Shown piece after piece: positions 23,342 to 34,900 of a stretch of 64,000 bases of DNA. This DNA is from Hippopus hippopus. Lineage: Eukaryota; Mollusca; Bivalvia; Cardiida; Cardiidae. The stretch is taken from positions 6,882,001 through 6,946,000 of the forward strand of contig OX328113.1 of assembly GCA_946811185.2 (NCBI GenBank), given 5' to 3'. Every line of letters begins with the position of its first letter. Position 1 is the stretch's first letter. The notes beneath the pieces were generated by a model that saw only the letters and a list, made by a program, of their open reading frames with translations, was not told the DNA's origin and did not search any database. Both the position numbers and the translations under genes were made by a program.

Positions 23342-23528
23342 CCAAACTCACTCACTCACCCACCCAGCCACCCACCCACTCACTCACTCACCCACTCAGT
23401 CACTCAGTCAGTCAGTCAGTCACTCACTCACTTACTCACCCACCCACCCACTCATTCACTCACTTACTCACTCACTCACCCACCCACCCACCCACCCACT
23501 AACTCACTCACTCACTCACTTACTCACA
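23342..23528. repeat. (ACTC)n/(CACC)n microsatellite
   Basis: Compound tetranucleotide array that ends directly at the donor of VMO1-like copy A exon 1. Confidence 0.9.
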
Positions 23529-23534
23529 CCGTAC

Positions 23535-23726
23535 CTTTAGACTGTATCCCATTGCAAATGTTCCGGTGGGGCAAAATTGGGGACTGTGCCAGTGGCCCCA
23601 GGGGGCGCCATTTTTGACATTCAGCACCTTGTTGACCTTCCGTGGGTATTCGGGTAACAACACAAACCCCATGCCGTTGCCGAGCAACAAAAACAAAATC
23701 CAAATACAGCTCATAACCGGTCGCAT
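23535..23726 (-). CDS. VMO1-like protein copy A, exon 1 (signal peptide)
   Basis: 64 codons. ATG at 23726 is the first in frame and gives a signal peptide: MRPVM, a hydrophobic core about residues 7-16, then GNGMG. The mature chain starts near residue 20 and shows PWGHW..QFCPTGTFAMGYSLK, the first VMO1 repeat. The donor is AAG|GTACGG. Joined to 22394-22603 and 18868-19104 it makes an open 212-aa secreted protein, close to the usual VMO1 length. No nonsense or frame change is visible, so copy A is probably functional. It lies head-to-tail with copy B about 7 kb away. Confidence 0.85.
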
Positions 23727-23999
23727 TGCGTGTTTCAAACTTTCACAAGACAAGTCTCTTTTATGAGCCAAATTTAACTTGTTTGCAAACGTTTTTCACA
23801 TGGGCCAGACTCAAACTTTGTCTGCTGGTTTAGTATTAACCCACATAGATAAGTGTGAGAAACTCGACATATGTCTTCATGCAAATTCAGTAAAAATGCT
23901 GTCATCATAAGTGAATACATGAGATGATAGCCTACTTAAAATTTTATGCTGTTAAAAGAATTTTTCTGTATAATACCAATAAATACAATTTATACAATT

Positions 24000-24262
24000 G
24001 AGACATGCTCTGGCAAAAGGAGGCTTAATGCATCCCCGTGATGCATTATACCAAGTAAGTCAACACGTTAATATGGACCCATCATATCCATTTTGTCAAG
24101 CAACCGACTTAATCATGAGGTAGAATGGTCCTTTGACATACAAAAATCTTGAAGATAGCGAAAAGTTTCGGCCCATGTCAGCCTGCGCGGACTGCGCAGG
24201 CTGACATGGATCGATACTTTTCGCAAATGCATTAAGCCCCCTTTTCACAGAGCATGGCTCAT
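24000..24262. mobile_element. Family C element, near-complete
   Basis: GAGACATGCTC to GAGCATGGCTCAT; core CAGCCTGCGCGGACTGCGCA and mirror at about 24179-24210. Confidence 0.8.
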
Positions 24263-24275
24263 ATATAATTTAACG

Positions 24276-24540
24276 GAACCATGCTCTACTAAAAGGGGAT
24301 TTAATTCATCTGCAAAAAGTATCGACCCAGGTCAGCCTGCGCAGTTCGCGCAGGCAGACCTGTGTCGAAACTGTTTGCTTTTGGTCAGTTTTTATCATGT
24401 CCAAGGACCATTCCAACCCAGCACTCAGTCGGTTGTTAGACAAAACGAAAATGTCATGGATTCGTAAGTACGTGATGACTTGCCTGGTATACAGTGTCAA
24501 GAAACTACGTAAAACCCCCCTTTGCCAGAGCGAGGCTCAA
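24276..24540. mobile_element. Family C element, opposite orientation
   Basis: Core CAGCCTGCGCAGTTCGCGCA at 24333-24352; separated by about 15 bp from the inverted neighbour at 24000, so the two form a larger palindrome-like pair. Confidence 0.78.
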
Positions 24541-24945
24541 TCATTTTAATACCGTTTATACTGAGTATATGTATCTCTGAACTATTCCAGTTATTGCAAT
24601 CTTAAACGTGTTTTCGTCATCAAAATGTATGCTAAAGGAGAACGGTAGATCCGAGATCAGACTTCACATTCTGTGCGGTCTTATCTTGACCTACGATTGC
24701 ACACTGATTTAGAATATTTTGCATATGACAAAATATTGCTAAAATGTTATGATTTGCCCACGAAAAGGTAAAAGTATTGTGGGAATTGTGGTAACCAGCA
24801 TTTTCTCCTTTTCCTACAATGTTTTCAAAAGACTTACATCCCGGGGGAAGTATATAGATTGTTTAGCAAGGATTTTAATCAGGAGAGTAATCAGCATATT
24901 TTGAAACCACTACCACACAATCCCGAGTTCTAAGAAACCCGAGCT

Positions 24946-25018
24946 TTTGAAAACATCGTTGGAAAAAGAGAAAATGCTGGTTAGCAGCATTTTCTCCTTT
25001 TCCAGCAATGTTTTCTAC
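24946..25018. repeat. Family A palindrome
   Basis: Arms TTGAAAACATCGTTGGAAAA and mirror; centre GCTGGTTAGCAGC. Confidence 0.8.
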
Positions 25019-25259
25019 CCTTTTCAGACCATTTTCCACCATTTCAGCTTATTTCGATTTGTGTCTGCAAATGCTTTGAATTTAGAAAATTTAAAAAAAA
25101 AATTTAAGATAAAGGAATTACACATTAAGTCAATATATTGCTATGTATTGAAAAAAGAAAAATATTCCTGCGTCCGAGTTGGTAATTACCTTGCATGTGA
25201 TTGACAGTTATATTTCTTCCATCTGATGAGCCAGTGACTTTTTTTATTCGATTCTGGTG

Positions 25260-25890
25260 TTAGAAATGTACAGTTGGTAATGGCATTTTTACATTTTTAG
25301 TGATATGGCATCTGTACCATATGTAATATGACACCCGTAACTAAAAAATATGGTATCTCTACCTTAGATAATACGGGACCCATGCATTTAATAATATGAC
25401 ACATGTACCTTAAAGTAATATATGATATATGCCGAAGCCCGGTAGCTCACTTAACAGAGTACATGACTTGAGAACAATCATGGGGTTACTGTTTCGATTC
25501 TTGGCTTGGCCAATTTCTTTTCGAAGATTTAGGTTAGTCATTGCGACAGGATTCATTCCTCTTAAACCACTCACCATTGTTTCAACGACGGTTATGTGGG
25601 AAAGCACCCAATGGCTTGGAAAGTATATCGTGCGCAGTACTGGTAAAAGAAACTACAGGAAAGCATTGATATATGCACTGAAGTAATGTTGAAAGCGGCT
25701 TTAAACACCATACAATCAATCAGTCAATCAATCAATTAATCAATCAATTCAAAATTGTTTAGCTTTTGCACCTTAAAGCAACATGGCATATGTACATTAC
25801 AGTAAGATGGCATCTGTAGCTTTTGCACCTTGAAGTAAAATGGCATATGTACCTTACAATAATATTTCATCTATAGCTTAAGTGCTTGTA
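25260..25890 (+). repeat. ~24-bp array (ATATGGCAT..GTACCTTAA) with SINE inserted
   Basis: Degenerate tandem units of the form AATATGACATCTGTACCTTA occupy 25260-25425 and 25765-25890. A SINE separates the two halves. The same unit builds the much larger array at 36225-37385. Confidence 0.75.
25432..25746 (+). mobile_element. tRNA-headed SINE (type 1)
   Basis: Head CCCGGTAGCTCACTTAACAG (box A-like), box B region TACTGTTTCGATTC, shared body with AGGAAAGCATTGATA, tail AATCAATCAGTCAATCAATC. Confidence 0.82.
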
Positions 25891-26892
25891 CGTGCAATTT
25901 GTTAGTCATTTTGACAAGAAGAGCACCAGATTTCAACTTTTGGCAGGACTTCGGTGATGTTGCAATCGACGAAATACATTTCTCAAGCACAAATGGAGAC
26001 AGTTTTAACAGTGGTCTGCTAGGATCGGTCAAATCGATGATTAAGAATCGAGGGTACAGATTGGCGTTTCCAGTTTCGTTTTCCGAGTCAGAGTACAGTT
26101 GTGTGCGTGTTCTTTTTTTGTTTTGGGGATCCATGATTATAGTAAGAGTTTTCATCATCCATGACCCCACCCACGCGGAGTCCAACGAGGGGATATGGCA
26201 AACGGAGCGGGTATCCAGCTCCCCATACCAGGGTTACACAGATGGTATACTCAGATGCCATGAATAGGACGGAGCGACAAAGTAAAGAACATGGGTAGTC
26301 CCCCAGATCAGGGATTTGCCATGGCAGTCAAAGTCCCTATATAAGATTAGAACATAAAGGTACATACTCACTAAAGTAAAAGGTAAAATGGGCACCTTTA
26401 ACGCAAACGTAAAATATAGGTTTAACACATATATTAGAATATTCCTCGTTACTGTCTCGTTACTTTGTACTTCCTGTGGACAGGGGCGATGAAACTTGCC
26501 ATAAAAGAATTATTTCTTGGTATTTTGTCCCAAATCGAATAAGATTTGTTTTGTAATAATCAGACGAAGGCTTTATTTGTATTTTTTCTTTTTTATTAGT
26601 ATTCATACATTTATTTTTCCAAAAATGTTTGCAAAACGTTGTTTTGGATTCGAGGCTAAATTTTAAATAGAACAGAATAGAAACCTAAAGTCACGATATA
26701 ACAGCAAAACAAGCTTCGACCGTAATTCGCTGACGCAGGTTATCACAATGGAATTCTGTGCCAGGTCACCTTAATTATTGGTACTTGGCCCGCACAACTT
26801 CGGCATTTTGTACACAGACACGACCCGTTTCCTCTTGTCTATTTAGAGATCCAAACAATGCCACTTGATTTGTCAATCAATTTTTATTCATG

Positions 26893-27127
26893 GCTGGAAA
26901 CCAGGGGGTCGCTGGTTCGAATCTCCAACTCGGTCAATTTCTTTCCCAGGTTTGATGATGTCATCGTGTCTCACCGCTGATCATGTTTTCAACAGAGCTT
27001 ATAAAGTAAAGTAGATTCGGCTTGCGCAGAGTTTTGTGCGAAATACTGGAAAAAATAAACCTCTAAATGCCGCTACTTAAATGATGCTGAAAACTGTGTT
27101 AAACACCAATCAATCAATCAATCGATC
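26893..27127 (+). mobile_element. SINE (type 1), 5' truncated
   Basis: Begins in the box B region (GCTGGTTCGAATCTCC), carries a divergent body and ends AAACACCAATCAATCAATCAATC. An (AAAC)n run follows at 27139-27171. Confidence 0.7.
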
Positions 27128-27173
27128 AAAAAATAAAACAAAGAAACAAACAAACAAACAAACAAACAAAACT

Positions 27174-27419
27174 TTATTCATCACAACAGTACACTTCTAT
27201 ATCATTCAAGGCCGTGTCATCCTTTATCACACCCAAAGGTCCCTCGACCTTGGTTTTAATTCCGCAGATCGCCGAGTACAGTGGACAACTTTCACTCCAT
27301 TTCCCGTAATTACCCCACAAACCTGTACCACGTGACAGTTCTACCTCCGTGTTGCTGTTGTCAAAGTAATCTCTGCATTTGAATTTTACGAAATTGGCTG
27401 CCGTGTCGTCACCATTGCC
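27174..27419 (-). pseudogene. VMO1-like copy B, exon 3
   Basis: 81 codons, open, about 85% similar to copy A exon 3: GNGDDTAANFVKFKC, LWGNYGKWSESCP and DDTALNDIEVYCC. A T-rich run and AAACAG acceptor precede it. The stop TAA at 27174-27176 overlaps AATAAA (27173-27178). Taken alone the exon looks healthy; the gene is classed as broken because of exons 1 and 2. Confidence 0.75.
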
Positions 27420-27463
27420 CTGTTTAAAAAAAAAACAGAGGAATTTCCTGTTAGTCATAGATT

Positions 27464-27870
27464 ACGAGGAGTATTCAAATATGAATGCATTTAACCACGT
27501 AAAACTTGATTTTTCATAGGTTTCACTGAAAATTTTATTTTGTTCCCTCAAAGTATTCACCTCCAACAGATATACTGGATCCAGTCATTGAAGTCATTTT
27601 CAGTCTTTTTTAGGTATACTATGAAGACACTGGAATATTGCTGAACCGAGGTGTTTGCGCTGAATAAAGTTTCGACCTGAAAGGTATTTTCTTTAGCTTT
27701 GGAAACAAGAAGAAGTCACAAGGGGCAAGGTCAGGTGAAAACGGAAGGTTGGGGAGCACAACGACCTTTTCCTGCTTCAGAAAGTCTTCCACTATAGACG
27801 CCTTGTGCAATGACGCGTCGTCACACAGCACTCTGACATTGGCCAAACCTGTTGCCCGTCTATGACTATA
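27464..27870 (-). pseudogene. mariner transposase relic, 3' part
   Basis: The minus-strand reading shows VLCDDAS..HK and LPFSPDLAPCDFFLFPKLK, the second and third catalytic Asp of a mariner DDE domain with 34 residues between them (D34D). After a frame break come FNDW and GGEYFEG, the normal mariner C-terminus. An ACGAGGAGTATTCAAATATG end at about 27466 looks like a mariner terminal inverted repeat. The 5' half is missing, cut off where a family C MITE begins at 27872. Confidence 0.8.
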
Positions 27871-27871
27871 T

Positions 27872-28132
27872 GGTCTGCAACACGCGAAAAGGGACATTCC
27901 GACATTTGCGTAAAGTGTCGTCTCGGATTAGCCTGCGCAGTCCGCGCAGGCTAATCCGAGATGGCACTTTACGACTACAATAGATTTTGTGCTACAGTAG
28001 ACTTGCGCAAACCAGAAAATTACATAAAAACGGAAAGTGTCGTTTCGGATTAGCCTGCTCGGACTGCGCAGGCTGATCCGAGACGACACTTCACGCAAAT
28101 GTCCGAATGCCCCTTTTCGCGTGTTGCAAGCC
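27872..28132. mobile_element. Family C MITE (CTGCAACACG ends)
   Basis: TCTGCAACACGCGAAAAGGG to the mirrored GCGTGTTGCAAG, flanked by ATATGG/CCATAT. Two internal GCCTGCGC/GCCTGCTCGG palindromes as in the copy at 3013. It adjoins the mariner relic. Confidence 0.8.
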
Positions 28133-28258
28133 ATATGAGGTAGTATTGTGGGTTGATACTTTTTGCAGATGCATTGAACTCCCTTCTCACAGAGCATGAC
28201 TCAAATGCATCCCGTATAATCAAGTTTAAAGATATTGCCTCCAAGTGAAGATTCTTAC

Positions 28259-28468
28259 CTGACTCGGTTCAACCTGCATCACAAATGAAGAAAGGAATTT
28301 CACCTGTCCCTTGCCATTTTTACCACATTTGAGATCTACACTCCAAACACCTCAGGAGCCCACAGCGGAAGTGACGTCACCACCAAAGACATCGGAATCA
28401 ATAAAACAACAATGCAATTTAACACCGTTTAGAGAGGTATCATCATGCTCTTGCTGGCGACCTTCGAT
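28259..28468 (-). pseudogene. VMO1-like copy B, exon 2 with in-frame stop
   Basis: Same length (70 codons) and splice phases as copy A exon 2, with good TTGTAG acceptor and GTCAG|GTAAGA donor. The Trp codon of the GxWG motif is TGA (28352-28354), a single-base TGG-to-TGA change, which would cut the protein in the middle of repeat 2. Confidence 0.82.
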
Positions 28469-28689
28469 CTACAAGAAAACAGTCTCTGGTTAAACCTTAG
28501 GCTGTTTAAATCCAAGATAGACTGCACAGTGGATGCTGTCTCATTTTGGATTTATACTGTCCGATAAGGACATAGTTTCCCAATAACCTTGAAATTGCAG
28601 TATTTGGCTGTGTTTAAACAATTGTAAGGAACTTATATCATAAGTATGTAAAATCATTGTGATTCGATAGGAGCGAAAAAATATCAGCT

Positions 28690-29410
28690 TTCACTGGATA
28701 TTCAAAATGTCTTGCTATACATCCAGCGTTGAGACGTATCGCTTTTACTTTGATTATGTAGACGATTTAAGCGTTAGAAGTATCCATAATTTATTTAGAC
28801 GATGGAATAGGGCGTATGAAGTATCTATGTTGCTATATTTACACGACGCTACCAAGCGTATGAAGTATGGATATTGCTATAATTACACCACGGTAAGAAG
28901 TGTATGAATTATGGATATTGCTATATTTAGACGACGGTAAGAAGCGTATGAATTATGAATATTGCTATATTAACACGACGATATACAGCGTGTGATGTAT
29001 GATTATTTTTATATTTAGATGACGTTAAGAAGCATATGAGATATGGATATTGTTATATTTAGACGACAGCAAGAAGCGTATGAAGTATGGATATTGCTAT
29101 ATTTAGACGACAGCAAGAAGCGTATGAGATATGGATATTGCTATATTTAGATGACAGTAAGAAGCGTATGAAGTATGGATGTTGCTATATTTAGACGACG
29201 GTAAGAAACGTATGAATTATGGATATTGCTATATTTAGACGACGGTTAGAAACGTATGAAGTATGGATAATGCTTTATTTAGACGACGGTAAGAAACGTA
29301 TGAATTATGGATATTGCCACATTAAGACGACGGTAAGAAGCGTATGAAGTATGGATATTGCTATTTTCAGAGGACTGAAGAAGCGTATGGAGTATGGATG
29401 TATTTAGAAA
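28690..29410 (+). repeat. 44-bp minisatellite
   Basis: About 15 imperfect copies of a unit containing GTATGAATTATGGATATTGC then TATATTTAGACGACGGTAAG. It occupies intron 1 of VMO1-like copy B. Open frames through it come from repetition. Confidence 0.9.
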
Positions 29411-29649
29411 TATGGTTTGTGTGTTTGTAAAATTCCATTGAATAGAATTCAAGGATGAAATAGATATAAATTTGGAATCAAATGAAAAAAAAAAAAAAAC
29501 GATATTCCACTAATATGTTTTGACTAATTATCTTTTTTTGCGAAACTTGTCCTTACTGTCCTGAGGAAGGAGGCCTCGGAAAACACAATGGGAAGAGGAG
29601 AAAATGCTGCTAAGCTGCACTGTCTCCGTTTTCACCACAATATGCAGAG

Positions 29650-30205
29650 CGTAAAAGCTCAGTTGCTTACGTGCAGGGCTTGAAACTATGGGGTCGAGGG
29701 TTTTAATTCCCAGGTCGGCCAGTTTCTTTATACATGTGTATTTCTTTTCAAAGATTGATGGTGGTCATTGAGAAAGGATTCATTTCTCCCTCACCGTTTG
29801 TCATTATTTCGACGATCGTTATGTAGAAAAACAGCCAGTGGCAACACAATGTATTCGTCTCTTATCGCTGGACATTGGCTCGCCTTTGTTTATGGGGAAA
29901 GGCAGCCGGTGGCTCAGAAAAAGGCTTTTGGATGGCACAGGCAAAAGAAACCACAGAAACACATGCCGGTTCACCTGTCCATGCATTTCTGAATTTTAAT
30001 TATCTTAAGTACAATGCACAACATTCTTCACTTATAGCCCAGCCGATAACTAATAAGGGTTGCAATGGAGGAGTCGCAGAATTGATTCTCAGCTCTCCCA
30101 AATTCTATAGTAACTGTAAAAGACCTTAGGAGGCTGTAGGTAGGTACACTTGTAGCAGCGATATAACTGATATAATGCTGAAACTGGTATAAGATATCAA
30201 ACAGA
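29650..30205 (+). mobile_element. SINE (type 1), interrupted
   Basis: Head AGCTCAGTTGCTTACGTGC and GGTTTTAATTCCC box B region at about 29660-29715, body to about 29840, an unrelated 270-bp segment, then the SINE end (GATATAACTGATATAATGCTG) near 30160-30190. Confidence 0.6.
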
Positions 30206-30266
30206 TAAACGAAAATATTTGCCCATATCCGCCAGCCTGCCATAAACTCATTATATCCTACCTTAC

Positions 30267-30458
30267 CTTCAGGCTGTATCCCATCGCGAACGCTCCCGTT
30301 GGGCAGTACTGGGGACTGTCCCAGGTACCCCAGGGTCCGCCATTCTGAACAGTCAATACCTTGGTTACCCTCCGAGGGGATCCTGGTAGCAACACGAACC
30401 CAAAACCGTCGCTAAGAGACAGGAACAAAAGGCCAATACAACAAAGAACCGGTCACAT
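30267..30458 (-). pseudogene. VMO1-like copy B, exon 1 with stop after ATG
   Basis: 192 bp like copy A exon 1, with the same donor position (AAG|GTAAGG). The ATG matching copy A's start (30456-30458) is followed directly by TGA (30453-30455), where copy A has CGA; this is a CpG-type C-to-T change. No alternative in-frame ATG precedes the hydrophobic core. Downstream WGTWDSPQYCPTGAFAMGYSLK-like VMO1 sequence is otherwise preserved. With the TGA in exon 2, a recent pseudogene is likely. Confidence 0.8.
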
Positions 30459-30606
30459 CGCCTTCTGTGTGAACATTACACAAGTAACACACAATAGTTC
30501 TCTATCCTTTCCCAGTAAATCTTTTCACCATGACGAAAAACACGGAAGAAAGAGGAGAACATTGATTTAAGTTTTAGGCAGCTAAGTGTGACTAGTGGAC
30601 CTTTTG

Positions 30607-30670
30607 CGATGTGTAGGTCAAGACCAGACTACACAGAACGTGCAGTCTGACCTTTGATCTACACTCTCCG
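30607..30670. repeat. Family B palindrome
   Basis: GTAGGTCAAGACCAGACTAC with mirror ending GATCTACACTCTCC. Confidence 0.7.
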
Positions 30671-31149
30671 ATTAGGAGATATTTTTTCCCCAAAAATAAG
30701 TTTGAAGTAGCAACATTTTTGTTTTTGTACTATCGACTTGAAAGTTTCGTTTCTCTTATTTAGCAGGTTATGGGTTAAAACGCATAATTTTCTTTTCCCC
30801 CAGCGTTTTTTATCTTCCTAAAGACAAATCCAAACATTTAAAGCAATATCTAATTTGTCGTCTCCAAATGCTGTCAATGTGGACCTGTGTCAAAAATATA
30901 TCTTCTGTAAAAGTGTTAAATCTTCAAAGGTAAGTATGAGAAATTCGACATTTGTCGTCGCTCAAATGTTGTCAGTGTGTGTGAATGCATGAAACAATGG
31001 CCAATTTATACTACTTTACTGTAAACCAAAACCTTTTTTTTTCTTCTAAACCATGATAAATACTACAAAATGGATTTCATATTTCTCTGCATGTGTAAAG
31101 AAACTAATCGTTACATTCAGTAACAAGAAATATCCTTAAAAAAGATATA

Positions 31150-31665
31150 GAGGATATTTGTTTTTTTTTTTTTCGGTGAAAGATCGAAATTTATTCCATC
31201 TCGTGAACATCATCTGTAATATTCTCACGAGTGGTGCAGCCACGGGTGAAAATTTTATTGATGATGTTCAGGAGATGAAATAATTTCGATCTTTCACCGA
31301 AAAAAAAAAAACAAATATTCTATTTATTTCATGCTTTAAACCCTTTTATTTAGGAACTTACATCAAAATCCAGCACAGTTCTTTCCGGTTATTCCCCGTG
31401 GCGTACCCCCTCCGCATAGCAACGCGTTACAATATTACGTAAAGCGCGAGAAATGTACAGTAAATGACGTCATATTCCATCTGGTTGAGAGGCACGCGCA
31501 TTTTACCAAGGTAACTAGTGCGCAGGAACTACTGTTCCCGCCCTAATTGAAGAGTAAGAAAATAAAATCGGTATTTTTCACTGGCCGTAACCATGGAATA
31601 TCGAAAAATATTTCAGCGTTATTTCACGATAAACCTCCGGAAAGCATGAAATAAATAGACTGCAT
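31150..31665 (+). mobile_element. Family D foldback element, copy 3
   Basis: TTTTTTCGGTGAAAGATCG and its mirror CGATCTTTCACCG surround the CACGAGTGG hairpin; the shared tail ends GCATGAAATAAATAG. Same element as 5776 and 7555. Confidence 0.78.
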
Positions 31666-32627
31666 GAATTGCCAGCAAACAGGCAGGGGTTCTTAGTATG
31701 AACATGTCTACATTTTTGACCATTCACAAAGTTCTATTCATTCATTTGTTATCAGTAACAAAAAGTAGGTCAAAAGCCAGCACATTCAGCTACGCGAAAA
31801 AAAAAGTGCAATTTTGGCGTTTAGATAACGGGCTACTCGTGTAACAATCGGGAACTCCGTCAACTTCCTGACATCGGATATGACGTCATCATTCTTATTC
31901 AAATGGGATCCCCCCATCATAGACGCATGCAACTGATCATGTGACACCCTTGCAAGTCAGAGAAATATTAACGCTAAATGTAAGAATAATTAAGAAACTT
32001 AATGGTTACGAGGCCGACGCTCTACTCACTACCACGGACACCCCCAACAAAGAAATGTAGATCCGAGATCAGACTGCACGTTCTGTGCTGTCTGATCTCC
32101 ACCTGCAATGGCACAAAAAATAAATACATAAATAAATGGATAAAAAAAGAATAAGTAGATAAATATATAAAATAAATAAATAAGTAATGAATAAATAGAT
32201 AAATGAATAAATAGAAATAAATATATGAACATATGGATGAATAAAGTTTGTTTTGCGATAGATTGTGTTAAAAACAATTTTGGTGAAGGAGCAATTTTAT
32301 TTAACAGGTAAAGTATTTTTTCCTTTTGCCACCATATACTTCATATCATATAAAAAAAAAAAAACTCCAGTTGCTAAACACCATTGCAAAGGGATAATAA
32401 TAAAGGGTTCGTGAGCTCTGAACCGACTTGTGGGAAAGCAGCTAGTGTCCTTGAAAAGGTCTTATTCTAAATGTAACCTTTATTGTGCTAAATAAAAGAA
32501 ATCAAACTATTTACAAATAGCAGAAAGTTTCAACCTATGTCACCCTGTGCGCACGGCGCAGGCTGACATGAATCGATACTTTTCGCAGATGCATTAATCC
32601 CCATTTTCTCAAAGCATGACCCGAATG

Positions 32628-32896
32628 AATTTGAGCCGTGCTCTGGAAAAACGGGGCTAAATGCTTCTCCTTAATCCATCATACCAAGCAAGCCATAACA
32701 TACTTATGGATCCATGACAGCCACTATTTTTAACAACCGACTTCATCATGAGGTAGACTGGTCCTTGGACATACATAAAATTGACCAATAGCGAAAAGTT
32801 TCGGCCCAGGTCAGCCTGCGCGGACTGCGCAGGCTGACCTGAGTCGATACTTTTCGCAGATGCATGGAGCCCCCTTTTCACAAAGCAGGGCTCATT
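32628..32896. mobile_element. Family C element, near-complete
   Basis: GAGCCGTGCTCTGG to GCAGGGCTCAT with core CAGCCTGCGCGGACTGCGCA at about 32813-32832. An older decayed core lies just upstream at 32530-32590. Confidence 0.8.
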
Positions 32897-33299
32897 TCTG
32901 TTTTGAATTACCTTTGTTATTTCCTGCAACTAATTCAACTGTGGATGAATTTCAATGAAAAATATCATTATCTGCCGCTAGATGGCATTCTACAAATACA
33001 CATGATGAATCTTCGAAGAATATGACATGCGCAGACAACGTGAAAAATAGGGACAAACTATTAACGCGTATGTTGTAAATTTGATAAAAGACATAAAACG
33101 ATGTGAAAACGAAAGTGAAACTTTGCTCGTTTAGAGCAATTTCTGCATTTGTCGCAATCTTTTGAGATGTGATCATTTAAGCCAAAGCAAGAAAGAAGTC
33201 TGAACTAAATAGTGAGGTAAAACAAGTAACATCTACAAAATTGTTTAATCCTCTGCTACAAAGTCCCGATTTTCAATGACTTTAAGGAAGAAGGCGTTC

Positions 33300-33373
33300 G
33301 GAAACATTGTGGGAAAAGGAGAAAATGCTGATAAAAACAATCAATTTTTCTTCTTTTTCAACAATGTTTTCTG
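33300..33373. repeat. Family A palindrome
   Basis: Left arm intact (GGAAACATTGTGGGAAAAGG), right arm partly decayed. Confidence 0.72.
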
Positions 33374-33527
33374 TTCGTTCAAAGACTTGTCTACAATTTG
33401 AATTTGTTCTTTGCGAATACTCCGGTTTTGAAAAGGTGCAAATTTTTGTCATATTGTGATGAGTTAGAGTGCCGAATAAACCAAAATTGCATTTTTTAAA
33501 AGTGAAATAATTGCAAATATCTTTTCC

Positions 33528-33838
33528 ACGGTAGCTCAGTCGATAGCGTACAGGACTTGAGAACGGGGATGGGGGGCCGCTGGTTCCATCCCCGGCTCGG
33601 CCAATTTCTTTCAAAGTATTGATGATAGTCATTGCGACAGGATTCATTCCTCTCTCACCGCTGACCATTGTTTCAACAATTGTTATGTTGGAAAGCAGCC
33701 AGTGACTTAGAAAGAATATTGTGCAAAGTACTGGTAAAAGAAACTGCAGGAAAGCATGGATAGGTGCACTGGCCGCCGCGATATAACCGAAATAATATTG
33801 AAAACGGCGGTTAAACACCATGCAATCAATCGATCGAT
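33528..33838 (+). mobile_element. tRNA-headed SINE (type 1), near-complete
   Basis: Head GGTAGCTCAGTCGATAGCG, box B region GGTTCCATCCCC, the full body with GACAGGATTCATTCCTCTC, and tail GCAATCAATCGATCGATC. This is the best reference copy in the window. Confidence 0.85.
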
Positions 33839-34072
33839 CTTGTTATTAAATTCAATATCTCACGTAGACGTCAGTGTAGATACAAGATCAGAATACACAT
33901 TTTGTTTAGTCTGATCCTAATCGCCACAGTCCACAAAACCAACTAATTTAAAAAAAGGCCTTTTTACTCCTTTGAACCCAAATAATTAAGATCGACCTCT
34001 TTCGACGATTGAAAGTACAATCCGGCGAAACCCAGACAAATTTTGATCTTTAAAGGCCAGACTAAACAAGTG

Positions 34073-34137
34073 GACGGTATAGATCCAAGATCAGACTGCA
34101 CGTTCTGTGCAGTCTGATCTTGATCTAGGGCGCCCGC
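34073..34137. repeat. Family B palindrome
   Basis: ATCAGACTGCACGTTCTGTG and mirror in a longer GATCCAAGATC/GATCTTGATC stem. Confidence 0.8.
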
Positions 34138-34830
34138 AAATAGCCACCCGTTTTCCACCTATGGCTTTGACAGGATTTATGGTTCGTGACCATTATCTTC
34201 CGCTAGATGGCATTCTACATATAGACATCTATCTAATATGAGCATTCTGGGTACAGAAGCGAACTAATTTTTCAAAACGACAACCGTTACTTTGAATTTC
34301 AAAATAAAATAAACGTTTACTCAATGAAACGCTACCTGGTGCGATTTATTCAGTTATGATCAGCCAGCAGATAACCTGTGCACCGGCCATTTATTAAAAC
34401 AGTCCCTACAGGCTTGAGTATAGCTTCGGTGTAAGCCCTACTTTTCTCAAGTATCGGGGGACGGGAGATAAGTCATAGCAGACAGGTCGAACCTTCGAAG
34501 AATATGACATGCGCAGACAACGGGTTCGTGACGTTTTGTTTAAACTTTATTCTATCACCAATCCCACACTTTCATCAATAGGGTCTGGAAAACCCCTGTT
34601 GCTATATTTAGCTTATCGATTTCGAAATAAGGTAGTAAAAGATATTTTCTATAAATAGAAAAAAACGTCATGGTTACAATACAAGTTCAAACGCTTTTAA
34701 ATCGTAAAATCAGATTTTTCAACCCTTTACTGCCAAAGGAAAAAAAATTTACATTTTGTCCAAATTGCATGCAGTTGCATATGAAATTTGACAATATGAT
34801 TCAAATATTAAGCATTGTCCATAAAAAGGA

Positions 34831-34900
34831 GAAAACATAGTAGGAAAAGGAGAAAATGCTGGATACCAGCATTTTCTCCTTTTTCTACAATGTTTTCAAA
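34831..34900. repeat. Family A palindrome
   Basis: GAAAACATAGTAGGAAAAGG arm, centre GGATACC, mirror arm intact. Confidence 0.8.

Noticed and set aside
33282..33821. 179-aa minus-strand frame
   Set aside because: It spans a SINE and a family A palindrome; the similar frames at 25410 and 36580 are the same SINE.
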